Assembly: GCA_025370075.1 (NCBI GenBank)
Contig: CP073016.1
Coordinates: 3,162,001 to 3,226,000, forward strand
Source: Chryseotalea sp. WA131a
Lineage (GTDB): Bacteria > Bacteroidota > Bacteroidia > Cytophagales > Cyclobacteriaceae
Length of the DNA: 64,000 bases
Direction of reading: 5' to 3'
Within the stretch, counting starts at the first letter, position 1; each line of letters begins with the position of its first letter. Position numbers and translations under genes: made by a program. The notes beneath the pieces were generated by a model. It was not told where the DNA came from, ran no database searches, and saw only the letters and a list, made by a program, of their open reading frames with translations. Shown here piece by piece: positions 42,553 through 49,760 of this stretch.

Positions 42553-42637
42553 GAAGTAGCTTTCCGTGATCATTCCATTCTAAATCCTAACTCCTAACTT
42601 CTATATTCTTTTCTGGTTATTATTTGACGGCATCCCT

Positions 42638-42645
42638 TATTTTTG
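42638..42645 (+). promoter_or_regulatory. Bacteroidota -7 promoter element TATTTTTG
   Basis: This exact TAnnTTTG match lies 21 bases before the glyA ATG at 42667. It overlaps the TTG at 42643 that opens the longer frame and so supports the ATG. Confidence 0.45.
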
Positions 42646-42666
42646 CCCTTCCTTATTACACTAGCT

Positions 42667-43938
42667 ATGAAACGCGACAAAATCATCTTCGACCTGATTG
42701 AAAAAGAAAAGCAACGCCAAGAGCATGGCATTGAATTGATTGCCTCCGAGAACTTTACTTCTCCGCAGGTCATGAAGGCTCAAGGCTCGGTGCTTACCAA
42801 TAAGTATGCCGAAGGCCTGCCCGGCAAACGCTACTACGGTGGCTGCGAGGTGGTAGACGAAGTAGAGCAACTCGCCATCGATCGGATAAAGGAATTGTTT
42901 GGTGCCGAGTGGGCCAACGTGCAGCCACATTCAGGGGCGCAGGCAAATGCTGCCGTGATGTTGGCTTGTTTAAAATCAGGCGATAAAATTTTGGGTTTCG
43001 ATCTTTCGCATGGCGGGCACTTAACACACGGTTCACCTGTAAATTTTTCAGGCAAGTTGTACCAGCCATCTTTTTACGGAGTGGAGCAAGAAACAGGACT
43101 TATTGATTTCGATAAAGTAATAGAAATTGCTCAACGCGAAAAACCTAAAATGGTAATCTGCGGTGCCTCTGCCTATAGCCGTGATTGGGATTATAAAAAA
43201 TTGCGCGAAGCGGCAGATAGTGTAGGCGCAGTTCTCCTAGCAGATATTTCACATCCCTCGGGATTAATTGCGCGTGGATTATTGAACGACCCGATGGAGT
43301 ACTGTCACATCGTAACCACCACTACTCACAAAACGTTGCGCGGCCCGCGTGGGGGTTTGATTATGGTAGGAAAAAATATTGACAATCCTTTTGGTTTGAA
43401 AACGCCCAAAGGCGAGTTGAGAAAATTGGGCTCCGTGTTGGATTCAGGTGTGTTCCCTGGTACACAGGGCGGCCCGCTGGAGCATGTGATTGCTGCCAAA
43501 GCCATTGCATTTGGCGAAGCTTTGTCGGATGAATACATGGAATACATTGTGCAAGTGGCCAAGAATGCAAAAGCCATGGCACAAGCTTTTGTGGATAAGG
43601 GTTATAAAATCATTTCGGGTGGCACGGATAATCACTTGATGTTGATTGACCTTCGCTCCAAGAATTTGACGGGCAAATTGGCGGAAGAGGCATTGATACA
43701 AGCAGACATCACCATTAACAAAAACATGGTGCCGTTCGATACACAATCACCGATGGTTACTTCTGGCATGCGCATCGGCACACCGGCTGTTACCACTCGC
43801 GGCATGAAAGAAAAAGACGTGATCAAAGTGGTAGACCTGATTGATGAAGCTTTGCAAAAGCCTCAGGATGCGAAACACTTAAAATCGGTGAAGAGAAAAG
43901 TAAATACCTTGATGAAGAAGTTTCCGTTGTTCTCTTAG
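42667..43938 (+). CDS. glyA: serine hydroxymethyltransferase
   Basis: This 423-residue PLP enzyme interconverts serine and glycine with tetrahydrofolate. The ATG at 42667 gives the family N-terminus KRDKIIFDLIEKEKQRQEHGIELIASENF. The Schiff-base lysine lies in VTTTTHKTLRGPRGG. The folate/PLP segments GSVLTNKYAEGLPGKRYYGG and VQPHSGAQAN are intact. It is a single copy and monocistronic by spacing. It could consume glycine produced by the amine locus at 55-62 kb, although the two are not linked. Confidence 0.97.
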   Translation: MKRDKIIFDLIEKEKQRQEHGIELIASENFTSPQVMKAQGSVLTNKYAEGLPGKRYYGGCEVVDEVEQLAIDRIKELFGAEWANVQPHSGAQANAAVMLACLKSGDKILGFDLSHGGHLTHGSPVNFSGKLYQPSFYGVEQETGLIDFDKVIEIAQREKPKMVICGASAYSRDWDYKKLREAADSVGAVLLADISHPSGLIARGLLNDPMEYCHIVTTTTHKTLRGPRGGLIMVGKNIDNPFGLKTPKGELRKLGSVLDSGVFPGTQGGPLEHVIAAKAIAFGEALSDEYMEYIVQVAKNAKAMAQAFVDKGYKIISGGTDNHLMLIDLRSKNLTGKLAEEALIQADITINKNMVPFDTQSPMVTSGMRIGTPAVTTRGMKEKDVIKVVDLIDEALQKPQDAKHLKSVKRKVNTLMKKFPLFS

Positions 43939-43974
43939 TTTGTAAGAGCAAATGGATTTTTATAATTTAGAGAA

Positions 43975-44202
43975 ATGAAACTAGAAGATCAGGTGAAGCA
44001 GTTAACGGATTTGATGTCGGAATTAGTGCCAACAGTAGATCGATTGGTAGAGACGCAGAAAAGAACAAACCTTGAGACCTCTGAGATGAGGATTTCCAAT
44101 ATGCGGCTTGCAGAGGCGATCGAGAAGCTAATCATTAAGATTGACAAGATTGATCAGTTTGAAGAAAGACTAGTAAGAATAGAACGCACACTATTCAAAT
44201 AG
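43975..44202 (+). CDS. small coiled-coil hypothetical protein
   Basis: This 75-residue protein is almost entirely heptad-patterned (LEDQVKQLTDLMSELVPTVDRLVE and later LAEAIEKLIIKIDKIDQFEERL). It has no membrane segment and no known domain. It begins 36 bases after glyA. It is probably a real short coiled-coil protein. Confidence 0.6.
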   Translation: MKLEDQVKQLTDLMSELVPTVDRLVETQKRTNLETSEMRISNMRLAEAIEKLIIKIDKIDQFEERLVRIERTLFK

Positions 44203-44292
44203 TGAATTTTCTACCTCATTTCCACTTATTTGTACAACCCATTAATTCTGACAAATTGCAGGTTGGTTTGAAGCCGCTTGAATCATTTTACT

Positions 44293-45132
44293 ATGGCTGA
44301 AGAAAAAGAAATGTCTTTCCTCGATCACTTGGAGGAGTTGCGCTGGCGCGTGGTTCGGTCATCCATAGCGATGTTTGTTTTTATGATTTTGGCCTTTATT
44401 TTCATTGAGGAGATTTTTGATCTGGTAGTGTTTGCACCTACTGAAGTAAGTTTTCCCACCTTCAAATGGATGTGTTCGATCGGCAAAGCATTAGGGTTCG
44501 AGGAACTGTGCATAACTGATTTCCCATTTAAATTGCAAAGCCGCAACATGACCGGTCAGTTCATGATGTCGCTCACGGCTTCTTTTGTGATTGGGTTGAT
44601 TTGTGCATTTCCTTACCTCGCATGGGAGCTATGGTCGTTTGTGAAGCCGGGACTGAAATCAACCGAACGAAAATATTCACGCGGGGCAGTGGCCGCCATC
44701 TCTTTCCTTTTCCTTTCGGGGATCTTATTTGGTTATTACATTCTTAGCCCGATGACAATCTGGTTTTTGTCGACTTATTCCATCAGCCCTAAAATTGTAA
44801 ACGAGTTTGACATTACTTCTTATGTGTCTACCATTTCAAGTTTGATTTTGGGTTGCGGATTATTATTTCAATTTCCGATGGTGATTTATTTTCTGTCGAA
44901 GATTGGGATTGTTACACCTCAGTTGATGCGCAGTTACCGTAAACATTCCATTGTGGTGATTTTGATTTTGGGTGCGGTCATTACACCTTCCGGTGATCCT
45001 TTTAGCTTAACGGTGATATCGCTACCTTTATACATACTTTTTGAAATCAGTATTTATATTTCTTCGGTGGTAGTTAAAAACAAGTTAAAAGATGAAGAGG
45101 CACAATTGCGTGCCGATCAACAAAATCTATAA
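44293..45132 (+). CDS. tatC: Sec-independent protein translocase TatC
   Basis: This 279-residue protein has six transmembrane helices. The start at ATG 44293 puts the signal-peptide-binding motif SFLDHLEELRWRVVRS at the proper N-terminal position. FPYLAWELWSFVKPGLKSTERKY is the first periplasmic/cytoplasmic loop motif with the conserved Glu. The tail AVITPSGDPFSLTVISLPLYILFEISIYIS matches family helix 5-6. TatC carries folded proteins across the inner membrane. TatA/B are not in the window. The rpiB gene starts three bases after it. Confidence 0.95.
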   Translation: MAEEKEMSFLDHLEELRWRVVRSSIAMFVFMILAFIFIEEIFDLVVFAPTEVSFPTFKWMCSIGKALGFEELCITDFPFKLQSRNMTGQFMMSLTASFVIGLICAFPYLAWELWSFVKPGLKSTERKYSRGAVAAISFLFLSGILFGYYILSPMTIWFLSTYSISPKIVNEFDITSYVSTISSLILGCGLLFQFPMVIYFLSKIGIVTPQLMRSYRKHSIVVILILGAVITPSGDPFSLTVISLPLYILFEISIYISSVVVKNKLKDEEAQLRADQQNL

Positions 45133-45135
45133 ACG

Positions 45136-45567
45136 ATGAGTACAATCGCGCTGGGTGCCGATCATGCTGGCTTTGAATACAAAGAGCATTTAAAAAACTG
45201 GCTTGCAGAAAGAGGGTATACCACCAAAGATTTTGGAGCCTACTCGACTGACTCTGCCGATTATCCAGATTTTGCGCATCCCGTGGCAACGGCTATAGAA
45301 AAGAAGGAGTTTGATTTAGGTTTATTGATTTGTGGCAGCGCCAATGGCGTGGCCATGACGGCCAATAAACACCAAGGCATTCGTGCTGCCATTTGTTGGA
45401 AAGAAGAATTGGCAGAACTAGCTCGGTCTCACAACAATGCTAATATCCTCTGCATTCCCGCTAGGCATGTTTCAAAAGAGCTAGCTGAAATAATGCTGGA
45501 CAAATTTATCCATACTGCATTTGAAGGCGGGCGGCACACCAAAAGAGTAGATAAAATCGGGTGTTAA
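45136..45567 (+). CDS. rpiB: ribose-5-phosphate isomerase B
   Basis: This 143-residue enzyme interconverts ribose-5-phosphate and ribulose-5-phosphate. GADHAGFE (Asp9, His10) and the catalytic cysteine in LLICGSANGVAM are present. The GSANGV loop differs from the GTGIG of E. coli but is common in Bacteroidota. It is in an operon with tatC. Confidence 0.95.
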   Translation: MSTIALGADHAGFEYKEHLKNWLAERGYTTKDFGAYSTDSADYPDFAHPVATAIEKKEFDLGLLICGSANGVAMTANKHQGIRAAICWKEELAELARSHNNANILCIPARHVSKELAEIMLDKFIHTAFEGGRHTKRVDKIGC

Positions 45568-45571
45568 AGGT

Positions 45572-45769
45572 TCATCTAAGATCATCCCTTTCAATACCGG
45601 ATTGCTTAAGAATGGCATGAAGTGTTCCTTTCGGTAGGTCTTTCTTATGCATCGGAACCACAGTTACTTTTTTACTGTCAGGGTGCTAAAAGATGTGATG
45701 ACTTCCATTGATTCTTTTGAGTAAAAAACCTCTGGCCTCTAGTTCCTTAATGATGTCTTTTGGGGTCAT
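45572..45769 (-). pseudogene. hicA: hicA toxin gene inactivated by a nonsense codon
   Basis: On the minus strand an ATG at 45769 opens a 66-codon frame with the HicA signature: MTPKDIIKELEARGFLLKRI, then NGSHHIF, then an in-frame TAG at 45688-45686 (codon 28), then HPDSKKVTVVPMHKKDLPKGT and a natural TGA at 45574-45572. The conserved SHHIF-x-HP core is continuous apart from the stop. The ATG overlaps the hicB stop (TAATG). One base change would explain the loss of the toxin, while hicB is still intact. The frame downstream has not decayed, so the mutation is recent or suppressed. Confidence 0.85.
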
Positions 45770-46002
45770 TAAGCGGAAATGGCCAATGAATACTCTAGTG
45801 TTGCACTATTGTCAGGAATAGGCTCGTTACTTTCCTTTAAAACAGACACATAACCTTCTATTGCTTCTTTGGCCATTGATAATGCATGATTTAAATCTTC
45901 ACCATAGGTCACACATCCGGGCAAAGCTGGAACGGTAACTGTAAAGCCGCCCTCGGGCTCTTCGTTGAGCAGCACTCGATAGGTTAATATTTTATTATCC
46001 AT
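45769..46002 (-). CDS. hicB: HicB-family antitoxin
   Basis: This 77-residue protein starts at ATG 46002. VLLNEEPEGGFTVTVPALPGCVTYGEDLNHALSMAKEAIEGYV is the standard HicB partial RNase H-like fold. It precedes hicA, sharing the overlap TAATG. With the toxin gene broken, the antitoxin is left as an orphan. It is divergent from prmA. Confidence 0.92.
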   Translation of the reverse strand: MDNKILTYRVLLNEEPEGGFTVTVPALPGCVTYGEDLNHALSMAKEAIEGYVSVLKESNEPIPDNSATLEYSLAISA

Positions 46003-46072
46003 AATCAAATTTACATCAATTAGAAGACAATAAAAATTTTGAACTTGCAGCTGTTTAATTTATTCCCTTATT

Positions 46073-46903
46073 ATGTACTACACCCGCCTGCAAGTAGTCT
46101 GCGACTTAGAATTCACTGAAATCTTAATGGCCGAAATTGCAGAGGCTGGCTTTGACACGTTTATGGAAACCGAGAAAGGTTTTGAAGCGTATGTTGAAGA
46201 AAAAAATTTCAATGCCGACTTATTTGATAGTATCAAAGAAAAATATAAAGCAGTAAACCCTTTGCTGTTTTTTTACGATCAGGTAAAAAAGCAAAATTGG
46301 AACGAGGAGTGGGAAAAAAACTTGCAGCCAATTATTGTGGACAATCGCTGTTTGGTTCGGGCCGAGTTTCACAAAATCGAAAAGCAATATCCCTACGAGA
46401 TTATCATTACACCCAAAATGTCGTTTGGTACAGGGCATCATCAAACAACTTACTTGATGATTCAAAGTCAGCTCGATATAGATCACACCAATAAACGCGT
46501 GATGGATGCGGGGTGCGGAACGGCTATTCTTTCCATCATGGCATCTAAACTAAAAGCCAAAGAGGTTGAAGCTTTTGATATTGACGAGTGGAGCGTGATC
46601 AACGGAACCGAAAACATACAAAACAACCATTGTCAGAACATTCATATCCATCAAGGCAAAATTGACGATATGAAATTTGAGGGAAAGTTCGACCTCATTT
46701 TGGCTAATATCAATAAGAACATTCTACTTTCAGAAATGAAAAGCTATGCAAATTATTTAGTTGCGGGTGGGCAACTATTGATCAGCGGTTTTTATACCCA
46801 CGATATTGGTGACTTGTTGAACGAAGCGAATAAACATCAGTTGACGGAGGTAAGCAGAAAAGATAGGGAGACCTGGGCTGCGGTTTTACTTGAGAGAAAA
46901 TAA
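46073..46903 (+). CDS. prmA: ribosomal protein L11 methyltransferase
   Basis: This 276-residue enzyme trimethylates ribosomal protein L11. The substrate domain occupies residues 1-110. The catalytic domain has ITPKMSFGTGHHQTT, motif I VMDAGCGTAILSIMASKLKAKEVEAFDID, and LILANINKNILL (post-motif NPPY-like). The length and order fit the family. It is followed by a terminator at 46906-46925. Confidence 0.95.
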   Translation: MYYTRLQVVCDLEFTEILMAEIAEAGFDTFMETEKGFEAYVEEKNFNADLFDSIKEKYKAVNPLLFFYDQVKKQNWNEEWEKNLQPIIVDNRCLVRAEFHKIEKQYPYEIIITPKMSFGTGHHQTTYLMIQSQLDIDHTNKRVMDAGCGTAILSIMASKLKAKEVEAFDIDEWSVINGTENIQNNHCQNIHIHQGKIDDMKFEGKFDLILANINKNILLSEMKSYANYLVAGGQLLISGFYTHDIGDLLNEANKHQLTEVSRKDRETWAAVLLERK

Positions 46904-46905
46904 GA

Positions 46906-46925
46906 AAAGCCTCGGAGGAGGCTTT
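46906..46925. terminator. bidirectional terminator after prmA
   Basis: AAAGCCTC-GGAG-GAGGCTTT is a perfect 8-bp stem with A- and T-rich flanks on both strands. It serves prmA on the plus strand and abuts the outermost copy of the tRNA-derived repeat on the minus strand. Confidence 0.75.
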
Positions 46926-47288
46926 CCCAGGACGGGACTTGAACCCGTACAGATATTACTATCCCGCTTTCAGCGGGACGTGTCTATCAATTCAGAATAT
47001 GGAAGCTGTAAAAAACAAAAGCCTCTCATCGAGGCTTCATTATGTACCCAGGACGGGACTTGAACCCGTACAGATATTACTATCCCGCTTTCAGCGGGAT
47101 GTGTCTATCAATTCAGAATATGGAAGCTGTAAAAAACAAAAGCCTCTCATCGAGGCTTCATTATGTACCCAGGACGGGACTTGAACCCGTACAGATATTA
47201 CTATCCCGCTTTCAGCGGGACGTGTCTATCAATTCAGAATATGGAAGCGGTAAAAAACAAAAGCCTCTCATCGAGGCTTCATTATGTA
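46926..47288 (-). repeat. three tandem 121-bp repeats carrying degenerate tRNA-Leu copies and terminators
   Basis: Units lie at 46926-47046, 47047-47167 and 47168-47288; they differ at only one or two bases each. Read on the minus strand, each unit holds a tRNA-Leu-like body whose 3' half (variable arm, T-arm, acceptor 3' strand) is identical to the real tRNA-Leu next to them. The D-arm has one change (GG to GA) and the acceptor 5' strand is unrelated, so the acceptor stem cannot form. The anticodon arm is replaced by a hairpin TCCCGCTGAAAGCGGGA. In units 1-2, 2-3 and 3-tRNA the junction holds a terminator GCCTC-n5-GAGGC (47021-47035, 47142-47156, 47263-47277). These are tRNA pseudogenes, not protein genes. 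Confidence 0.85.
47252..47277 (-). terminator. intrinsic terminator of the tRNA-Leu gene
   Basis: On the minus strand GCCTC-GATGA-GAGGC is followed by TTTTGTTTTTT, a strong intrinsic terminator just after the tRNA-Leu 3' end. The same module recurs in each of the other repeat junctions. Confidence 0.75.
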
Positions 47289-47372
47289 CCCAGGACGGGA
47301 CTTGAACCCGTACAGATATTACTATCCACAGGATTTTAAGTCCTGCGTGTCTACCAATTCCACCACCCGGGC
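47287..47372 (-). tRNA. tRNA-Leu (UAA anticodon)
   Basis: The minus strand folds into a complete class II tRNA. The acceptor is GCCCGGG paired to CCTGGGT, with discriminator A at 47287. The D-arm contains GAATTGGTAGACAC. The anticodon arm is CAGGA-CTTAAAA-TCCTG with anticodon TAA. A long variable arm (TGGATAGTAATATCTGT) and the T-arm ACGGGTTCAAGTCCCGT follow. CCA is not encoded. It is the intact member of a group with three degenerate copies downstream. Confidence 0.96.
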
Positions 47373-47415
47373 ATTTCAAAAAAATTCAGCAGCCAAATAC
47401 CACCGAACCAGAACA

Positions 47416-47444
47416 AAAATGCCCCGCTTAGCGAGGGGCATTTT
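47416..47444. terminator. bidirectional terminator between tRNA-Gly and tRNA-Leu
   Basis: AAAATGCCCC and GGGGCATTTT form a perfect 10-bp stem around a nine-base loop that can itself pair (CGC/GCG). T-runs occur on both strands. It separates the two tRNA genes into independent units. Confidence 0.8.
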
Positions 47445-47455
47445 CTGTCCATTCT

Positions 47456-47529
<74 letters not shown>

Positions 47530-47611
47530 TTATCAACTCCTAAACCGAGCTTTTGAGCCCAATTCCCCCAAAAGGGAGTGCAAAGTTAATCTCCCAGTTT
47601 AAATTTCCAAA

Positions 47612-48169
47612 TCACAATTTATCCGTAGGATGCCTAATTTCTTTGGGCTGGCCAAAGTGCTTCTCATTAAAAGCCCCTGAATTGCCTTTGGGGATCGACA
47701 ATGACTCGAATTCATCACCCTTCAAAATCTTGGCTTGGTACAAAATCTGACCCACATGGTGTGGATAATGGGCCAACTGCCGTTGAATGGCCTCAAGTAC
47801 GGTTTGGCCCTCGTTTCGGATATAGATTACCTTCAGCAAATCATCAGGCTTTATAGAATCAAGGGCATTCAACAAGCAAGTCCATCCTTTTTCCCAAGCA
47901 ACCAGCATGGCTTGTTTATTAGGGTAAGCCTCTTCAAATTCGGCTTCGCGATTACGCCAATCTTTCTCACCATCGGTGGTCATAAAATCAGTCCAGCGAG
48001 AAAGCATATTGCCGCTGAGGTGGTGAACAATCAAGGCAATGCTGTTGCTTGCCTCGTTGGGCTTTTTCATCATCTGTTCATCGGTTAACTGTGCCATGGC
48101 TTGTTCTCCTAATTTCTTGTAATACCGAAAGAACTTAATGGCGCTTTCCAGAAATTTTTCTTCTATCAT
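47612..48169 (-). CDS. DUF1572/DinB-fold protein
   Basis: This 185-residue helical protein has the metal-binding histidines of the DinB fold: SIALIVHHLSGNML and LAHYPHHVGQILYQAKIL. NEGQTVLEAIQRQL lies before the last. DUF1572 proteins are DinB-like, possibly bacillithiol- or thiol-dependent transferases; none is established in this group. It is monocistronic. Confidence 0.88.
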   Translation of the reverse strand: MIEEKFLESAIKFFRYYKKLGEQAMAQLTDEQMMKKPNEASNSIALIVHHLSGNMLSRWTDFMTTDGEKDWRNREAEFEEAYPNKQAMLVAWEKGWTCLLNALDSIKPDDLLKVIYIRNEGQTVLEAIQRQLAHYPHHVGQILYQAKILKGDEFESLSIPKGNSGAFNEKHFGQPKEIRHPTDKL

Positions 48170-48218
48170 ATCTGTTTTCTACTTAGCGATTTAAACGACA
48201 GGGAACACGAAAAAGATT

Positions 48219-48246
48219 TTTGGCATTAAACCATTTTGTAAATTTC
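48219..48246 (+). promoter_or_regulatory. Bacteroidota-type promoter, TTTG-N16-TAAATTTC
   Basis: TTTG at 48219-48222 and TAAATTTC at 48239-48246 make a near match to the consensus, with short spacing and one change in the last base. The expected transcript start near 48252 makes the ATG at 48254 nearly leaderless and favours the ATG at 48278. Confidence 0.4.
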
Positions 48247-48277
48247 ACCTCTAATGGAACTAAAACCAATTTATAAT

Positions 48278-48844
48278 ATGAAAACATTAATTAGTTGCTT
48301 GTTAATAATTGCGCTCGCATTTAGCGCGCAGGCGCAAGGCAGAAAAAGAGCTGGCCAAGCTAGGGAAGCTCGCGAGGGGAAAGTGAGCGGTCAAACCATT
48401 GATGCCAGCCAAGTGCCCGATGCTGTGAAAAATGCATTCAGTGCCACTGGAGCCACTGCCATACGTTGGGAAAAGCATGAGGCCAAGGGCAAATCAGAAA
48501 AATCGTATGTGAAGTATGTAGCAATTTATGATCAAAATGGAATTCGTTCGAGGGCTCGTTACAAAGAAGATGGCACTGCTTTAAGTTCATCAAAATACTT
48601 GAAGGCAGAGCAATTGCCAGCGAATATCAAATCGGCAGCAGAGACAAAAGCGCAAGGCATGAAAGTGATGGGTGGTGAAGAATTTAAAACCAAAAAAGGT
48701 GAAGTGTTTTACAGGGTGTTTACTCGTGGTGGAGGTTCTAAAACTGTAACAGTTTTCGATTCGAATGGGCAACCGGTTACAAAAGATAAAATGCACGAAG
48801 AACTAAAGGAATCAGAAGGAGAACAAGAAGGGGACGGAAATTAA
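48278..48844 (+). CDS. PepSY-like (BLIP-type) exported protein
   Basis: This 188-residue protein begins at ATG 48278, giving a clean signal peptide (MKTLISCLLIIALAFSAQAQ). The mature part has two PepSY-like modules: VPDAVKNAFSATGATAIRWEKHEAKGKSEKSYVKYVAIYDQNG and LPANIKSAAETKAQGMKVMGGEEFKTKKGEVFYRVFTRGG. PepSY-like periplasmic proteins of Bacteroidota are of unknown function, perhaps inhibitory or binding. The C-terminus is acidic. A terminator follows. Confidence 0.82.
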   Translation: MKTLISCLLIIALAFSAQAQGRKRAGQAREAREGKVSGQTIDASQVPDAVKNAFSATGATAIRWEKHEAKGKSEKSYVKYVAIYDQNGIRSRARYKEDGTALSSSKYLKAEQLPANIKSAAETKAQGMKVMGGEEFKTKKGEVFYRVFTRGGGSKTVTVFDSNGQPVTKDKMHEELKESEGEQEGDGN

Positions 48845-48854
48845 ATCAGGCAAT

Positions 48855-48885
48855 AAAAAAAGGGCTTCGTCAAAAGCCCTTTTTT
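48855..48885 (+). terminator. intrinsic terminator after the PepSY-like gene
   Basis: AAAAAAGGGCTT and AAGCCCTTTTTT pair around a seven-base loop, followed by more Ts. It starts 10 bases after the stop. Confidence 0.85.
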
Positions 48886-49028
48886 GTTTTTTAGTTCGGC
48901 CTCAAAATCACTTTCCCAAAGAAGAAATCAAGTCCGCATGCATTTAATCTTATCTACAAAACCTTTCAAAATCATTGGCTGGCTGGTTACATTATTTGCC
49001 TTTCTGGCAAGCTGAACAGATAGAAAGC

Positions 49029-49550
49029 TTAGTGCGTAAGTCGCTGAATTTGGGGAAGGTGATGGATGAAATGTTCGCGAAAAAAGATAAGTGCTTGTCG
49101 CGAATTTAATTTGCCCGCAAACACGTGTTTGTAGATTTTGCGCTTCACTAAGTGATCGGGTATTTTTTCAAGAAGTTGCTTTAAATCAGAACGCACACTG
49201 TCCCATTGGGCAGTTAATTCGGGCAAGGTTGAAAGGGTGGGTGTTGACTCTTTTACCAATTTGGGTGCTTTAAAGCGCAAGGGCAGCCGCTGACTGATGA
49301 TCAGCACGATTAGCTTTCCTTCTTCAACAATACCTGCATCGCCAGCTTGCTCAATGCCCTGAATTTTCTTTTGCATGTACTGGATGGAGAGCCGCTCGGC
49401 CGTGATGAGGTGGGCAACGATTTGCGCAATCGACCATTTGCCGGCAGGTGCGGAGTTGAGTTTTTCAATGGAAAGAGAACTAAGCTCATTAAGGAGGTTG
49501 TCTTTTTGTTGCTCGAGTTGAGCGAAGTAGGTTAATAGAGATTTATTCAT
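49029..49550 (-). CDS. DinB-family protein
   Basis: This 173-residue four-helix protein shows LNSAPAGKWSIAQIVAHLITAERLSIQYM near the N-terminus and a C-terminal IFFREHFIHHLPQIQRL with the metal-type histidines. Its family members are thiol-dependent transferases or stress proteins. It is unrelated in sequence detail to the DUF1572 gene but shares the fold. Its start faces the disrupted RDD gene. Confidence 0.88.
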   Translation of the reverse strand: MNKSLLTYFAQLEQQKDNLLNELSSLSIEKLNSAPAGKWSIAQIVAHLITAERLSIQYMQKKIQGIEQAGDAGIVEEGKLIVLIISQRLPLRFKAPKLVKESTPTLSTLPELTAQWDSVRSDLKQLLEKIPDHLVKRKIYKHVFAGKLNSRQALIFFREHFIHHLPQIQRLTH

Positions 49551-49760
49551 TTGATAAAGGTAGTGGTTTTGCTTTTTTAATCAGTATTGATAACTTACAT
49601 CACCTAAAAACTTAAACCTCAAATATTATGGAAAATTATGCTGGATTTTGGAAACGTTTTGGCGCAGTCCTGATCGATGGAATCATTATTGGGGTTGTGC
49701 AGACTTTTATTTTTGTGCCTATATTAGGAGCATTAGGTTTTGGACTTTTTAGTTCTCAAC

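Noticed and set aside
46939..47305. Overlapping open frames of 80-90 codons (PGRDLNPYRYYYPAFSG-type peptides)
   Set aside because: They are the antisense reading of the tRNA-Leu-derived repeats; such tRNA-antisense peptides are a well-known annotation artefact.
48938..49015. 25-codon frame with a hydrophobic stretch after the PepSY-like gene
   Set aside because: No promoter, no similarity; likely chance.
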